From positions 1,116,001 through 1,180,000 of the forward strand of contig CAWFET010000002.1 in the NCBI GenBank assembly GCA_963815045.1: a stretch of DNA of 64,000 nt, read 5' to 3'. Position numbers and translations under genes: made by a program. Below, piece after piece: positions 1 through 8,365 of the stretch. Numbering within the stretch: the first letter of the stretch is position 1; each line of letters begins with the position of its first letter. The stretch is from DASUPK01 sp963815045 (lineage in GTDB: Bacteria; Actinomycetota; Thermoleophilia; Solirubrobacterales; 70-9). Under the pieces are notes generated by a model, which saw nothing but the letters and a program-made list of their open reading frames with translations, had not been told where the DNA came from and did no database searches.

Positions 1-333
1 GGGAGCCGCTTCTATGCGCTTGACGCGCGGAACGGGAACGAGCGCTGGTCCGCGGACGTCGGTGGCTCGGTGATCGGCGCCGCCAGCGTGATCGGGAACG
101 TCGTCTACGTCGCCAACCTCAACACCACGGAGACCGACGGCTTCAACGTCGCGAACGGAAACAAGGTCTGGACCTTCAAGGACGGCGCCTACAACCCGGT
201 GATTTCAGACGGCCGGAACATCTATCTGACCGGCTACAAGACCCTCTACGCGCTGAAGCCCCGAACTCCGGCGGACATCAAGCGCAAGGCCCAGGCCGCG
301 AAGAAGAAGGCCGCGAAGAAGAAGAGCGGCTAG
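1..333 (+). CDS. PQQ-like beta-propeller repeat protein, C-terminal part
   Basis: The open frame runs from base 1 to a TAG at 331-333, so the N-terminus lies outside the window. The visible 110 residues contain at least two beta-propeller blades of the PQQ/quinoprotein type (FYALDARNGNERW, then GFNVANGNKVWTFKDG, then a final LYALKP strand). The chain ends in a lysine/alanine-rich tail (KRKAQAAKKKAAKKKSG). Such propellers are usually exported and bind ligands or other proteins; no enzymatic function can be deduced. The end overlaps the convergent hisF stop by 4 bases. A similar basic tail occurs on the NHL protein at 1563-2978. Confidence 0.75.
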   Translation, partial: GSRFYALDARNGNERWSADVGGSVIGAASVIGNVVYVANLNTTETDGFNVANGNKVWTFKDGAYNPVISDGRNIYLTGYKTLYALKPRTPADIKRKAQAAKKKAAKKKSG

Positions 334-1145
334 CCGGCCAGCCTGACCGGGATCCCGGCCTCGCTCATTCGCTGTTTGGCCTCGGCGACGGTGTGCGCGC
401 CGTAGTGGAAGATCGACGCGCAGAGCACTGCGTCGGCGTGCCCTGCCTCGACAGCCTCGACGAGATGGTCGAGCTCGCCTGCTCCGCCTGAGGCGATCAC
501 CGGGACGCTGACCGCCTCGGCGACGGCGCGGGTCAGCTCGAGGTCGTAGCCGTCGTTGGTCCCGTCGCGGTCCATGCTGGTCAGCAGCACTTCGCCCGCG
601 CCCAGCCCGGTCGCCTCCTTCGCCCACTCGACCGCCTCGCGGCCGTCCACCCTGGTCCGGCCGCCGTGGACGTAGACGTCCCATTCCGCGTCGCCGAAGT
701 GCCCGGGCGGCGCCTGGCAGGTCTCCGAGTCATCGCCGGCCCCGCGGCGCTTCGCGTCGATCGCGATCACGACGCACTGGGAGCCGAAGACCTCGGCGAG
801 CTCCGAGATCAGCTCGGGCCGGTCAAGGGCCGCGGAGTTGACCGAGACCTTGTCCGCTCCGGCGTCCAGCACCGCCTGCGCGTCCTCGACGGAGCGGATG
901 CCGCCGCCGATCGTGAACGGGATGAAGACATTGTCGGCGGTCCGCCGGGCGAGCTCGACGATCGTGTCGCGGCTTTCGTGCGACGCGGTGATGTCGAGGA
1001 AGACGAGCTCGTCGGCTCCCGCCGCGTCGTAGCGCTCGGCGAGCTCCACCGGGTCGCCGGCGTCGCGGATGTCGACGAAGTTGGTGCCCTTGACGACGCG
1101 GCCGTTGTCCACGTCGAGGCATGGGATGACCCGTTTGAGGACCAT
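330..1145 (-). CDS. hisF: imidazole glycerol phosphate synthase, cyclase subunit HisF
   Basis: HisF uses ammonia delivered by HisH to convert PRFAR into imidazole glycerol phosphate and AICAR. The 271-residue (beta/alpha)8 barrel starts with RVIPCLDVDNGRVVKG and has the two catalytic aspartates at Asp11 and Asp130 (VIAIDAKR). Phosphate-binding segments such as FTIGGGIRS and IASGGAGEL are present. The loop after Asp130 carries about 18 extra residues (135-152, including CQAPPGHFGDA) compared with common HisF proteins of 250-258 residues. It is separated from hisA by a DoxX gene, an NHL gene and an NTF2-like gene, so the his operon is split here. ATG start. Confidence 0.95.
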   Translation of the reverse strand: MVLKRVIPCLDVDNGRVVKGTNFVDIRDAGDPVELAERYDAAGADELVFLDITASHESRDTIVELARRTADNVFIPFTIGGGIRSVEDAQAVLDAGADKVSVNSAALDRPELISELAEVFGSQCVVIAIDAKRRGAGDDSETCQAPPGHFGDAEWDVYVHGGRTRVDGREAVEWAKEATGLGAGEVLLTSMDRDGTNDGYDLELTRAVAEAVSVPVIASGGAGELDHLVEAVEAGHADAVLCASIFHYGAHTVAEAKQRMSEAGIPVRLAG

Positions 1146-1162
1146 GGTTCGAGGTTAACGTT

Positions 1163-1561
1163 GTGCCGATGTCCGACGAGAACCTCGCCGTGTTCCGGAA
1201 ATGGATGGATGCATATCGCCGCTGGGACGTCGACTGGATGCTGGAGCACGTGACCGAAGATGTCGAGTGGGTCCCGCTGCGAGCCGCGACCGAGGGCGCC
1301 TTCCACGGCCGTGACGGGCTCCGAGACTTCCTCCGGGACACCGAGGAGACATTTGATTCCGTTGCGCCCGAGTACACCGACGTCCGCGACCTCGGCGATC
1401 GTGTCCTCGCCATCGGGACGTTCACGTTCAAGGGGAAGGTGAGCGGCATCGAGAGCGAGGCGCCGACGGCGGTGGTCATTCGGCTTCGGGATGGACTCGT
1501 CGCTGAGTTCAAGGACTACGGCGACCGCGAGGCGGCCCTCGAGGCCGCGGGTCTCGCCTAG
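1163..1561 (+). CDS. SnoaL/NTF2-like protein
   Basis: This is a 132-residue protein with the length and pattern of the SnoaL-like cone fold: an N-terminal helix (LAVFRKWMDAYRRWDVDWMLEHV), then EDVEWVP, FHGRDGLRDFL and a C-terminal FKDYGDREAALEAAGL helix. Members include small isomerases, hydrolases and non-catalytic proteins, so no substrate is assigned. GTG at 1163 is chosen because GAGG at 1151-1154 lies 8 bases upstream; ATG at 1169 is the alternative. It is divergent from hisF with about 17 bases between starts, so the promoters must overlap. Confidence 0.7.
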   Translation: MPMSDENLAVFRKWMDAYRRWDVDWMLEHVTEDVEWVPLRAATEGAFHGRDGLRDFLRDTEETFDSVAPEYTDVRDLGDRVLAIGTFTFKGKVSGIESEAPTAVVIRLRDGLVAEFKDYGDREAALEAAGLA

Positions 1562-1562
1562 A

Positions 1563-2978
1563 TCAGCCGCGCTTGATCAGCTTGACCTTGCGGCTGTGGC
1601 TGATCGGGGCCCAGCAGGAGGGCGTGTAGGTGACCGTCGGCGACACCTTCACCTTGCCCTTCTTCTTGAGCTTCTTGCGCTTCTTCCCGGTCGCGCGAAT
1701 CTTGAGCTTCACCTTGCTGCCCGCCGCGATCGCGCGGGATGAGGCGGAACCGGCGAGGCGCTTCACGCCCTTGCCGCTCACGGTGTACGACCCGGGACCG
1801 GGGAACTTGACCTGGAGGATCGTGATCCCCTTCTTCTTCTTGGGCTTGACCTTCGCGAAGGAGAAGTCCGTGCCCGCGATGCTGCGGATGCGCTGGTTGT
1901 CGGCATCGGGGATGAGCACGCCGGTGGCGGGCGACGAGGCGCCGACGAGCGCCGCGACGCTCTCCGGCCCGTTGAGCGCGGCGGATCGCGCACAGGAGCC
2001 ATCACCGCTGAAGCCGGCAGTGCCGTTGCCGGCCACCGTGTTGATCACCCCGGTCGAGCTCACCAGCCGCACGCGGTTGTTGTTGTGGTCGGCGAAGAAG
2101 AAGCTGCCGTCCGGCAGCGCAACCGCCTGACGAGGACCGTCAATCGCCGCATTGACGGCGGGTCCCCCGTCGCCGCTGAACCCGGAGGTGCCGTTGCCGG
2201 CGGCCTGGCGGATGATCCCGTCGGTTCCGACAATCCGTACAGCGTCGCTGTTCCCGTCCGTGACGATGAAGCTGCCATTTGGAAACGAGCTCACGCCATT
2301 CACCGTCTGGAAGGTCGCCGCGGTCGCAGGGCCGCCGTTTCCGCTGTCGCCGGTCGCGCCGCAGATGCCGGCCGCCGTGTTGATGATTCCGCTCGGGCTG
2401 ACCTTGCGTACGCAGTCGGCGAGGTGCTCGCCGATGAGGTACCCGCCGTCCGGGGTCAGTGAGACGTCGCGCGGCAGCTCCACACCCGCTGAGGTGGCCG
2501 GACCGCCATCGCCCCCGAAGTTGGAGGTCCCATCGCCGGCGACGGTGTGAATGATCCCCGCCGCATCCACCATCCGCACGCGGTCGTTGAAGAAGTCGGC
2601 GATCAGAAAGCCGCCGCCGGGAAGGGGCTCGATGCCGCGAGGCCCGTCGAGTTGCGCGGTGGTGGCGAGGATTCCGTCGCCGTTGTAGCCGCCGACGCCG
2701 GTGCCGGCCACGGTGCTGATGACGCCCGAGGGCGAGACCATGCGGATCTCGTTGTTGCCGGTGTCGGCGATCAGGAAGCCGCCCCCAGGGAGGGCAGCGA
2801 CGTCGCGTGGCGAGTCGATCTCCGCAGACGTGGCCGGTCCGCCGTCTCCGATGCTGCCGAAGGTGCCGTTGCCGGCGACCGTCGAGATGTCGCCGGGGGC
2901 GGCGGACGCGGATGACGTGACGGCCAGAGCCGCAAGGAGCGTCGCGCCGAGAATGATCGGTCGAATCTTCACTGGCAT
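1563..2978 (-). CDS. secreted NHL-repeat beta-propeller protein
   Basis: This 471-residue protein has an N-terminal Sec signal peptide (residues 1-26, ending in SASAAPG). It then has about six NHL-type repeats of some 55 residues, each with a core like ISTVAGNG...FSGDGGPA and a LPDGSFFFADHNNNRVRLV-like strand. The C-terminal 90 residues are very basic (KVKPKKKKG, KKRKKLKKKGKVKVSP). The repeats predict a six-bladed propeller outside the membrane, for binding rather than catalysis. The stop lies 1 base past the convergent NTF2-like gene. The basic C-terminal module is frequent in secreted proteins of Solirubrobacterales (family knowledge). Confidence 0.8.
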   Translation of the reverse strand: MPVKIRPIILGATLLAALAVTSSASAAPGDISTVAGNGTFGSIGDGGPATSAEIDSPRDVAALPGGGFLIADTGNNEIRMVSPSGVISTVAGTGVGGYNGDGILATTAQLDGPRGIEPLPGGGFLIADFFNDRVRMVDAAGIIHTVAGDGTSNFGGDGGPATSAGVELPRDVSLTPDGGYLIGEHLADCVRKVSPSGIINTAAGICGATGDSGNGGPATAATFQTVNGVSSFPNGSFIVTDGNSDAVRIVGTDGIIRQAAGNGTSGFSGDGGPAVNAAIDGPRQAVALPDGSFFFADHNNNRVRLVSSTGVINTVAGNGTAGFSGDGSCARSAALNGPESVAALVGASSPATGVLIPDADNQRIRSIAGTDFSFAKVKPKKKKGITILQVKFPGPGSYTVSGKGVKRLAGSASSRAIAAGSKVKLKIRATGKKRKKLKKKGKVKVSPTVTYTPSCWAPISHSRKVKLIKRG

Positions 2979-3024
2979 CCCCTCCCCTAGAAGGCGCGGC
3001 GAGTCTACAGGCAGCGCGCGCGCA

Positions 3025-3384
3025 TCACGAGTCCCAGTCGCCCGCGGCGTAGGCCCAGGCGATGAAGAGCAGCTGCACCGGGAGGCGGGCGTAGAGCGCC
3101 GCGCGGCCTCCGGGGACGCCCTTCTCGTACGTCTCCGCCTCGATCGCCATGTGTAGGTTCGCCGGGAAGACGGCGATCAGCGTGGCGGTGCTCCATGCGC
3201 TCCCGGCCCTTCGGGTCGCCGGGTGCATCGTGGCCAGCCCGCCCACGATCTCAGCGACCCCGCTTGCGTAGACGAGCTCGCGGTGACGCGGGACGTACGG
3301 CGGCATGATCCGCTCGTACCAGCGGGTCTTGACGAAATGCATGATGCCCGCGAAGACGAAGAACGGGCCGAAGAGTCTCCCCAT
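3025..3384 (-). CDS. DoxX-family membrane protein
   Basis: This 119-residue protein has about four hydrophobic segments (GRLFGPFFVFAGIMHFV, LVYASGVAEIVGGLATM, TATLIAVFPANLHMAIE, LPVQLLFIAWAY) in the order typical of DoxX/DoxD-like proteins. Conserved features include the FAGIMHF motif and the ANLHMA motif. Function is uncertain; some relatives are linked to redox stress or sulfur metabolism. It lies 10 bases downstream of the hisA start region on the same strand side and may be co-transcribed with the his operon end. Confidence 0.7.
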   Translation of the reverse strand: MGRLFGPFFVFAGIMHFVKTRWYERIMPPYVPRHRELVYASGVAEIVGGLATMHPATRRAGSAWSTATLIAVFPANLHMAIEAETYEKGVPGGRAALYARLPVQLLFIAWAYAAGDWDS

Positions 3385-3394
3385 GGCGCGGATC

Positions 3395-4120
3395 CTATGG
3401 ATCGAGCGTCGCCTGGGCCTCCGCGACGGTGAAGCGCTGCTCGTACAGCGCCCGCCCGACGATCACGCCGCCGAGGTTGCTCACGCCCAGGTTCGTGAGG
3501 GCGCGAAGGTCGTCGATGGAGCCGATGCCGCCGGAGTAGATGAGCTCTCCCGGCGTCGCCCCCGCGGCCTCCCGCAGCGAATCCAGGTCCGGACCCTCCA
3601 TCAGGCCGTCGACCTCCACCGGGGTATAGACGAACCGGTCGATGCCTCGGTTCGTGAGCGCGGCGATCACCTCGGCCGTGCCGAGGTCGGAGGCCTCGGT
3701 CCAGCCCTCCGCCGCGACCTTCCCGGAGCGCGAGTCCACCGAGACCACCACCCGCCCGCTGTGAGCGGCGGCGATTGCCTCCGCCATGTCCGGATCGCGG
3801 ACGGCCGCCGTCCCGAGGACGATGCGCTCCACGCCGGACGAGAACGCCTCCTCGACCTTCTTCGAGTCGCGCAGCCCGCCGCCGAGCTGCACGGGAACGC
3901 TGACCGCGGCGACGATCCGCCGGACGTGCTCGAGGTTCACCGGCTCGCCCGCCCGGGCGCCGTCGAGGTCGACCACGTGGAGCCAGCGTGCCCCGCCGTC
4001 GACCCAGCGCCGTGCGGCGACCACCGGGTCGTCGTCGTAGGGGGTCTCCTGGTCGTAGTCCCCCTGGATCAGCCTGACGGCCTTGCCGCCCCGAATGTCG
4101 ATCGCCGGGTAGAGGATCAA
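3395..4120 (-). CDS. hisA: phosphoribosylformimino-5-aminoimidazole carboxamide ribotide isomerase HisA
   Basis: HisA isomerises ProFAR to PRFAR in histidine synthesis. The start is TTG at 4118-4120, which overlaps the hisH stop (TTGA) and gives MILYPAIDIRGGKAVRL, the canonical N-terminus; the protein is 241 residues. Catalytic Asp8 and Asp129 (SVDSRSG) are present, as are the two phosphate-binding motifs of the half barrels (QLGGGLRD and YSGGIGSIDD). The upstream extension of the same open frame is a shadow of hisH. Translational coupling to hisH is likely. Confidence 0.95.
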   Translation of the reverse strand: MILYPAIDIRGGKAVRLIQGDYDQETPYDDDPVVAARRWVDGGARWLHVVDLDGARAGEPVNLEHVRRIVAAVSVPVQLGGGLRDSKKVEEAFSSGVERIVLGTAAVRDPDMAEAIAAAHSGRVVVSVDSRSGKVAAEGWTEASDLGTAEVIAALTNRGIDRFVYTPVEVDGLMEGPDLDSLREAAGATPGELIYSGGIGSIDDLRALTNLGVSNLGGVIVGRALYEQRFTVAEAQATLDP

Positions 4121-4731
4121 CTGCAGATCGCCGTGAAGTTGCTCAGCAGTCGCAGCCCCGCCGAGCTCGACTTCTCGGGGTGGAACTGGACGCCGTAGAG
4201 CGGCGGGCGCTCGACCGCGCAGGCGAAGCGAGCGCCGTAGGCGGCCGTCCCGAGCACGTCGTCCTCGGCGGCCGGTCGCGGCGCGAACGAGTGGACGAAG
4301 TAGAAGGGCGTCTCCTCGCCAAGGCCCTCGGTGAGCTCCGAGGCGTGCTCCCAGTGCACCGGCGACCACCCGATGTGCGGCACCTTGTAGCCGTTGGCCT
4401 CGAGCGGGGCCACGATGCCGCCGAGCAGGGAGAGCCCGCTCGCCCCCTCGTTCTCCACCGAGGAGTCGAAGAGCAGCTGCATGCCGAGGCAGATTCCGAG
4501 AACCGGGACCCCGGCCTCGACCCGGCCCGCGACGAGCTCGCCGAGCCCGATCTCGTGCATCCGGCTCATCGCCTTCGGAAAGGCACCCACCCCCGGCAGG
4601 ATCACGCCGTCGGCCGACTCGACTCGGTCGCGCTCGGCGGTGATCTCGGCCTCGGCCCGCAAGCGCTCGAGCGCCTTCTCGACCGAGCGGAGGTTGCCCA
4701 TCCCGTAGTCGAGGATCGCGATCCGGGTCAT
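4117..4731 (-). CDS. hisH: imidazole glycerol phosphate synthase, glutamine amidotransferase subunit HisH
   Basis: HisH hydrolyses glutamine and channels ammonia to HisF. The 204-residue class I amidotransferase begins MTRIAILDYGMGNLRSV. Its nucleophile is Cys81 in GICLGMQLLF, and the His-Glu pair is in YGVQFHPEKSSSAG near the C-terminus. The ATG overlaps the hisB stop (ATGA), and its own stop overlaps the hisA TTG, so hisB-hisH-hisA are probably translationally coupled. Confidence 0.95.
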   Translation of the reverse strand: MTRIAILDYGMGNLRSVEKALERLRAEAEITAERDRVESADGVILPGVGAFPKAMSRMHEIGLGELVAGRVEAGVPVLGICLGMQLLFDSSVENEGASGLSLLGGIVAPLEANGYKVPHIGWSPVHWEHASELTEGLGEETPFYFVHSFAPRPAAEDDVLGTAAYGARFACAVERPPLYGVQFHPEKSSSAGLRLLSNFTAICS

Positions 4732-5318
4732 TCGGTGAGCGTGCCCTTGGTGGAGGGCACACCGCTCTCGTCCGGGTCGATCGAGACGGCAACTCGAAGC
4801 GCGCGGGCGAAGGCCTTGAAGGAGGCCTCGATCATGTGGTGCGCGTTCGAGCCAGAGCGGACCCAGAGGTGCAGCGTCATCTTCGAGTTGTTGGAGACGG
4901 CGCGGAAGAACTCCTCCGTCAGCTCGGAGTCGAAGCCCGCGATCGTCACATCGGGCAGGTCGGCGTCGAAGGCGCAGAAGGGTCGCCCGGAGATGTCGAT
5001 CGCGCACTCCCCGAGCGCCTCGTCCATCGGGACCAGCGCCGAGCCGTAGCGCCGGATCCCGGCACGGTCGCCGAGCGCCTCGTCGATCGCCTGGCCCAGG
5101 CAGATGCCGACGTCCTCCGTGGTGTGGTGCGCGCCGGTCTCGAGGTCGCCTGAGGCCTCCACCCGGAGCCCGAGCCTGCCGTGGCGGGCGAGCAGGTCAA
5201 GCATGTGGTCGAGGAAGCCGACGCCCGTCGAGACCTCGGCCTCGCCGCCGTCCAGGTCCAGCCGGAGGCTGACCCGAGTCTCCTTGGTCTCGCGGTTGAT
5301 CTCGGCTGTGCGTGCCAT
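4728..5318 (-). CDS. hisB: imidazoleglycerol-phosphate dehydratase HisB
   Basis: HisB dehydrates IGP to imidazole acetol phosphate using two Mn(II) ions. The 196-residue protein is the monofunctional form without a phosphatase domain. It starts ARTAEINRETKETRVSLRLDLDG and carries both metal-binding repeats: GFLDHMLDLLARHG with ETGAHHTTEDVGICLG, and DEALGECAIDISGR with HLWVRSGSNAHHMIEASFKA. It sits 3 bases downstream of hisD and overlaps hisH by 4. Confidence 0.95.
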   Translation of the reverse strand: MARTAEINRETKETRVSLRLDLDGGEAEVSTGVGFLDHMLDLLARHGRLGLRVEASGDLETGAHHTTEDVGICLGQAIDEALGDRAGIRRYGSALVPMDEALGECAIDISGRPFCAFDADLPDVTIAGFDSELTEEFFRAVSNNSKMTLHLWVRSGSNAHHMIEASFKAFARALRVAVSIDPDESGVPSTKGTLTE

Positions 5319-5321
5319 TTC

Positions 5322-6587
5322 CTAGTCCTTCGTCCTTGCCTCGGCGGAGTCGGCGTGCAGCGGGAAGCCCTCGGCGCGGGCCAATGTAGCGACCGCCGGT
5401 GCGAGCTCCCGGGCCGCCTCCTGCGTGACCTCGACCGTCGAGATGCGGCGCCTGAAGGCTCCCGGCCCGAGCGGTCCCTGGAAGCGGCCCGCCCCACCCG
5501 TGGGCAGCACGTGGTTCGACCCGGCGGCGTAGTCGCCGAAGGCCGTCGCCCCCAGTTCTCCCACGAAGACGCAGCCGGCCGTCGTGACGCGCTCCGCGAG
5601 CAGCTCCGCGTCCTCGGTGACGATCTCGAGGTGCTCCGGCGCGACGGAATTGGCGAGGGCCACTCCCGCCTCAGTGTCGGGAACGGCCACGAGCGCCAGC
5701 GCCGCCTGATCGGCGATTCCGTGGTCCGCCGCGATCCGCTCGACGTTCTGCTCGATGGCGTCGAGGATCACGGTCTCGACGGCCGCCGCGACAAGCAGCC
5801 CGTCTGATCCGTGCTCCGCCTGCGAGCACAGGTCGAGCCCCATCCACTCGGCGTTCGCGGTGTCGCCCGCGATGACCATCAGCTCGGAGGGCCCGGCGAT
5901 CCCATCGATCCCGACCTGGCCCGCGAGCTGGCGCTTCGCCTCCTGCACGTAGCGATTCCCGGGTCCCGCGATCACGTCCACCGGGGAGATCGTCTCCGTT
6001 CCGAGCGCGAGCGCGGCGATGGCCTGCGCACCGCCCATGGCGTACACCTCATCCGCCCCAGCGATCCCGGCCGCCGCCAGCGTCGCGTCCGAGACGGGCG
6101 CCGGGGTGGCCACGGCGACCCGCTCGACCCCCGCCACCTTCGCGGGGATGCAGCCCATCAGCACGGTCGACGGGTAGGCCGCGGCGCCGCCGGGCGCGTA
6201 GATCCCGGCCGACCCGACGGCCACCTCGCGGAGCTCGATCGTCTGGCCCTGGGCGAGCTCGAGCTGTTGAGCTTCAGCCAGCTGCGCCTCGGCAACCGCC
6301 CGGATGTTCGCCGCGGCGAGTTCCATCGCCTCGATCAGCTCCGGCTCGAGGCGCGTTCCGGCGGAAGCCACCTCCTGCTCCGGCTGCCGGATCGAGTCCA
6401 AATCGACGGTGCTCTCGGCGAATCTGCTCTCGATCTCGACCAGGGCCGAGTCGCCCTCCTCCCGGATCGCGTCGACGATCACCCGGACGGGGTCGCTGAC
6501 CTCGCCCAGAGCCGGCTGCAGGTCGCGGATGCTGCTCGCAAGGACGCCGGGGTCGGCCCCGTCCCAGTCGAACCGCTCGATTCGCAT
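5322..6587 (-). CDS. hisD: histidinol dehydrogenase HisD
   Basis: HisD oxidises L-histidinol to L-histidine in two NAD-dependent steps with Zn(II). The 421-residue protein has the expected GGAAAYPSTVLMGCIPAKVAGV segment, the signature GPGNRYVQEAKRQLAGQVGIDGIAGPSE, the zinc and catalytic-site region (SQAEHGSDG, PEHLEI) and the HVLPTGGAGRFQGPLG motif near the C-terminus. The ATG overlaps the hisG stop by one base (TGATG). No truncation is visible. Confidence 0.95.
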   Translation of the reverse strand: MRIERFDWDGADPGVLASSIRDLQPALGEVSDPVRVIVDAIREEGDSALVEIESRFAESTVDLDSIRQPEQEVASAGTRLEPELIEAMELAAANIRAVAEAQLAEAQQLELAQGQTIELREVAVGSAGIYAPGGAAAYPSTVLMGCIPAKVAGVERVAVATPAPVSDATLAAAGIAGADEVYAMGGAQAIAALALGTETISPVDVIAGPGNRYVQEAKRQLAGQVGIDGIAGPSELMVIAGDTANAEWMGLDLCSQAEHGSDGLLVAAAVETVILDAIEQNVERIAADHGIADQAALALVAVPDTEAGVALANSVAPEHLEIVTEDAELLAERVTTAGCVFVGELGATAFGDYAAGSNHVLPTGGAGRFQGPLGPGAFRRRISTVEVTQEAARELAPAVATLARAEGFPLHADSAEARTKD

Positions 6588-7261
6588 CAGCTCCTCCCCG
6601 GGCGCAGTCGCTCGACGAGGTCGTCGACCTCGGCGGCGCGCAGCTTGTGGGAGACGCGGTTGGCGACCAGTCGCGCCGTGGACGATGCGATCTCCTCGCG
6701 GATCTCGAGGCCGTTCTCCTCCAGTGTGCGGCCGGTGGCGACGAGGTCGACGATGCCGTCGGCCAGGCCCACCAGCGGCGCGAGCTCGACCGAGCCCTTC
6801 ACCTCGATCACCTCGGCCTGGCGGCCGGTCTCCTCGAAGTAGCGCTCCGCGATCCGCGGGTACTTGGTCGCGATCCGCATGCCGCCCAGGCGCCGCTCGC
6901 TCTCGCCGAGGCTCTCGTCACCGTTGCGGCCGGCCAGCACCATCCGGCAGGCGCCGTAGCCGAGGTCGAGGATCTCGTAGACGATCTGCTCGGTGTGCTC
7001 GAGGAGCACATCCTTGCCGGTGATCCCGAGGTCGGCGGCGCCGGACTCGACGTAGGTGGGGACGTCGGACGGCCGCATCGTCACCAGGCTCATGCCGTTG
7101 ACCTGGAAGATCAGCGAGCGGGAGTCACCGCGCATCTCCGCGGTGTCGACGCCGATTCCGTCCAGCGCGTCGAGCGTCTCGCCCCAGAGCGCGCCTCGCG
7201 GGATCGCCAGCTTGAGCGGCCCTCCCGGGCGGGCCCGAGGGGCCTCAACGGTCGGGCTCAT
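6587..7261 (-). CDS. hisG: ATP phosphoribosyltransferase catalytic subunit, short form HisG
   Basis: HisG catalyses the first committed step of histidine synthesis, from ATP and PRPP to phosphoribosyl-ATP. At 224 residues it lacks the C-terminal ACT-like regulatory domain of long HisG, so it must work with HisZ, encoded immediately upstream and overlapping by 4 bases. Typical motifs are KLAIPRGALW, SGAADLGITGKDVL, the YPRIAERYFEE region, and the PRPP-binding stretch DGIVDLVATGRTLEENGL. Confidence 0.95.
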   Translation of the reverse strand: MSPTVEAPRARPGGPLKLAIPRGALWGETLDALDGIGVDTAEMRGDSRSLIFQVNGMSLVTMRPSDVPTYVESGAADLGITGKDVLLEHTEQIVYEILDLGYGACRMVLAGRNGDESLGESERRLGGMRIATKYPRIAERYFEETGRQAEVIEVKGSVELAPLVGLADGIVDLVATGRTLEENGLEIREEIASSTARLVANRVSHKLRAAEVDDLVERLRPGRS

Positions 7262-8274
7262 TTCCCGTCCTCCCTCGCAAGCCGCTCCTCCTCCATCTGG
7301 GCAAGGTGCACCCGCTCCAGGTAGAGGCCGAAGCCGGCGGCCGGCATTGCAGGGCCGAAGCGGCCGACGAGGTCGTCGTAGCGGCCGCCCCCGCCGAGGA
7401 TGTGCCCGAGGGCCGGGTCATAGATCTCGACGATCGCGCCGGTGTAGTAGCCGAGGTCGCGCAGCAGGCTGAGGTCGAGCTGGACGCGGCCCGCGACCCC
7501 GCGCTCCACGAGCAGGTCGTAGGTCTGCTGCAGGCGCTGGGCGGCGCGTTCGACCGCAGCGCCGCCGAGCTCGCGCGCCTGCTCCAGCACCTCCGCCCCG
7601 CCCCGCAGTCCAGGCAGGCGCAGGAGCGTCTCGCGGCCGTGGGCGTCCAGGCCCTCGACCTCGTCGACGGCCATCTCCAGGCCGACCAGGTTGTGCTCGG
7701 CCAGGCGGTCGAGGATGCGAGAGCGGTGCTCCCCCTCCACGCCGAGCTCGTTCAGCAGCTGGCGGTAGAGATCCGCGTCGCCGAGGCCGAGAACGGCCCG
7801 GTTGAGCCCGACGGCGTCGAGCGAGGCGCTCAGCACCTCGAGGACCTCGGCGGTCCCCTCGGGCGCCGGCGAGCCGAGCAGCTCGATCCCGGCGTGCAGG
7901 AACTGGCGGACCTGCCCGCGCTGGGGGCGGACGATCCGGTAGGCGTTGCCGACGTAGGAGAAGCGATGCGGGGGCTGGGCATCGGCGAAGCGCGAAGCGA
8001 CCAGGCGGGCGATGGGGATGGTCATGTCCGAGCGCAGCGCGAGCAGCTCGCCGCGCTCGTCGAAGAAGCGGTACGCGCCGACACCGCTCCGCCCCTCGCC
8101 GCGGGCAAGTACCTCGTCGTACTCGAGCGTCGGCGTCGCGACCTGGCCGTAGCCGAAGCGCTCGAAGACGTCGATCAGGGTCGCCTGGAGAGCGCGGAGC
8201 TCGCGCATCTCGTCAGGCAGGATGTCCCGGGTGCCCGGGGGTATCGGGTGGATCATGAGCCGCCCATCATCCAC
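7258..8274 (-). CDS. hisZ: ATP phosphoribosyltransferase regulatory subunit HisZ
   Basis: HisZ is a catalytically inactive paralogue of histidyl-tRNA synthetase that forms a hetero-octamer with short HisG and mediates histidine feedback. The protein starts PPGTRDILPDEMRELRALQATLIDVFERFGYGQVATPTLEY. It has the class II synthetase motif 2-like stretch RYSYVGNAYRIVRPQRGQ variant (FSYVGNAYRIVRPQRG) and a GGGGRYDDLVGRFG motif 3-like loop. At 338 residues it lacks the anticodon-binding domain of HisS. Two starts are possible, 8274 and ATG at 8256 (MIHPIPPGTRD); the latter matches relatives. It heads the six-gene his run. Confidence 0.9.
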   Translation of the reverse strand: MDDGRLMIHPIPPGTRDILPDEMRELRALQATLIDVFERFGYGQVATPTLEYDEVLARGEGRSGVGAYRFFDERGELLALRSDMTIPIARLVASRFADAQPPHRFSYVGNAYRIVRPQRGQVRQFLHAGIELLGSPAPEGTAEVLEVLSASLDAVGLNRAVLGLGDADLYRQLLNELGVEGEHRSRILDRLAEHNLVGLEMAVDEVEGLDAHGRETLLRLPGLRGGAEVLEQARELGGAAVERAAQRLQQTYDLLVERGVAGRVQLDLSLLRDLGYYTGAIVEIYDPALGHILGGGGRYDDLVGRFGPAMPAAGFGLYLERVHLAQMEEERLAREDGK

Positions 8275-8321
8275 GGCTGGACGTTCACAGGCTGCAAGCT
8301 TCTGGGCGAGGAGATCCGTAC

Positions 8322-8356
8322 TAGGGTGCTCGTTGGGGAAAGCACAACCGGAGGAG
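8322..8356 (+). promoter_or_regulatory. -10 element and ribosome-binding site of the 8366 gene
   Basis: TAGGGT at 8322-8327 fits the TANNNT -10 pattern of high-GC actinobacteria and matches the -10 of the three small-RNA promoters near 12 kb. GGAGGAG at 8350-8356 lies 9 bases before the ATG at 8366. The -35 is weak (TTCTGG at 8300 with a 16-base spacer). Confidence 0.5.
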
Positions 8357-8365
8357 TCGATTGAG

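Noticed and set aside
3395..4792. A 465-residue HisA precursor
   Set aside because: The N-terminal half is hisH read in another frame; TTG at 4120 gives the canonical HisA start and a coupled junction.
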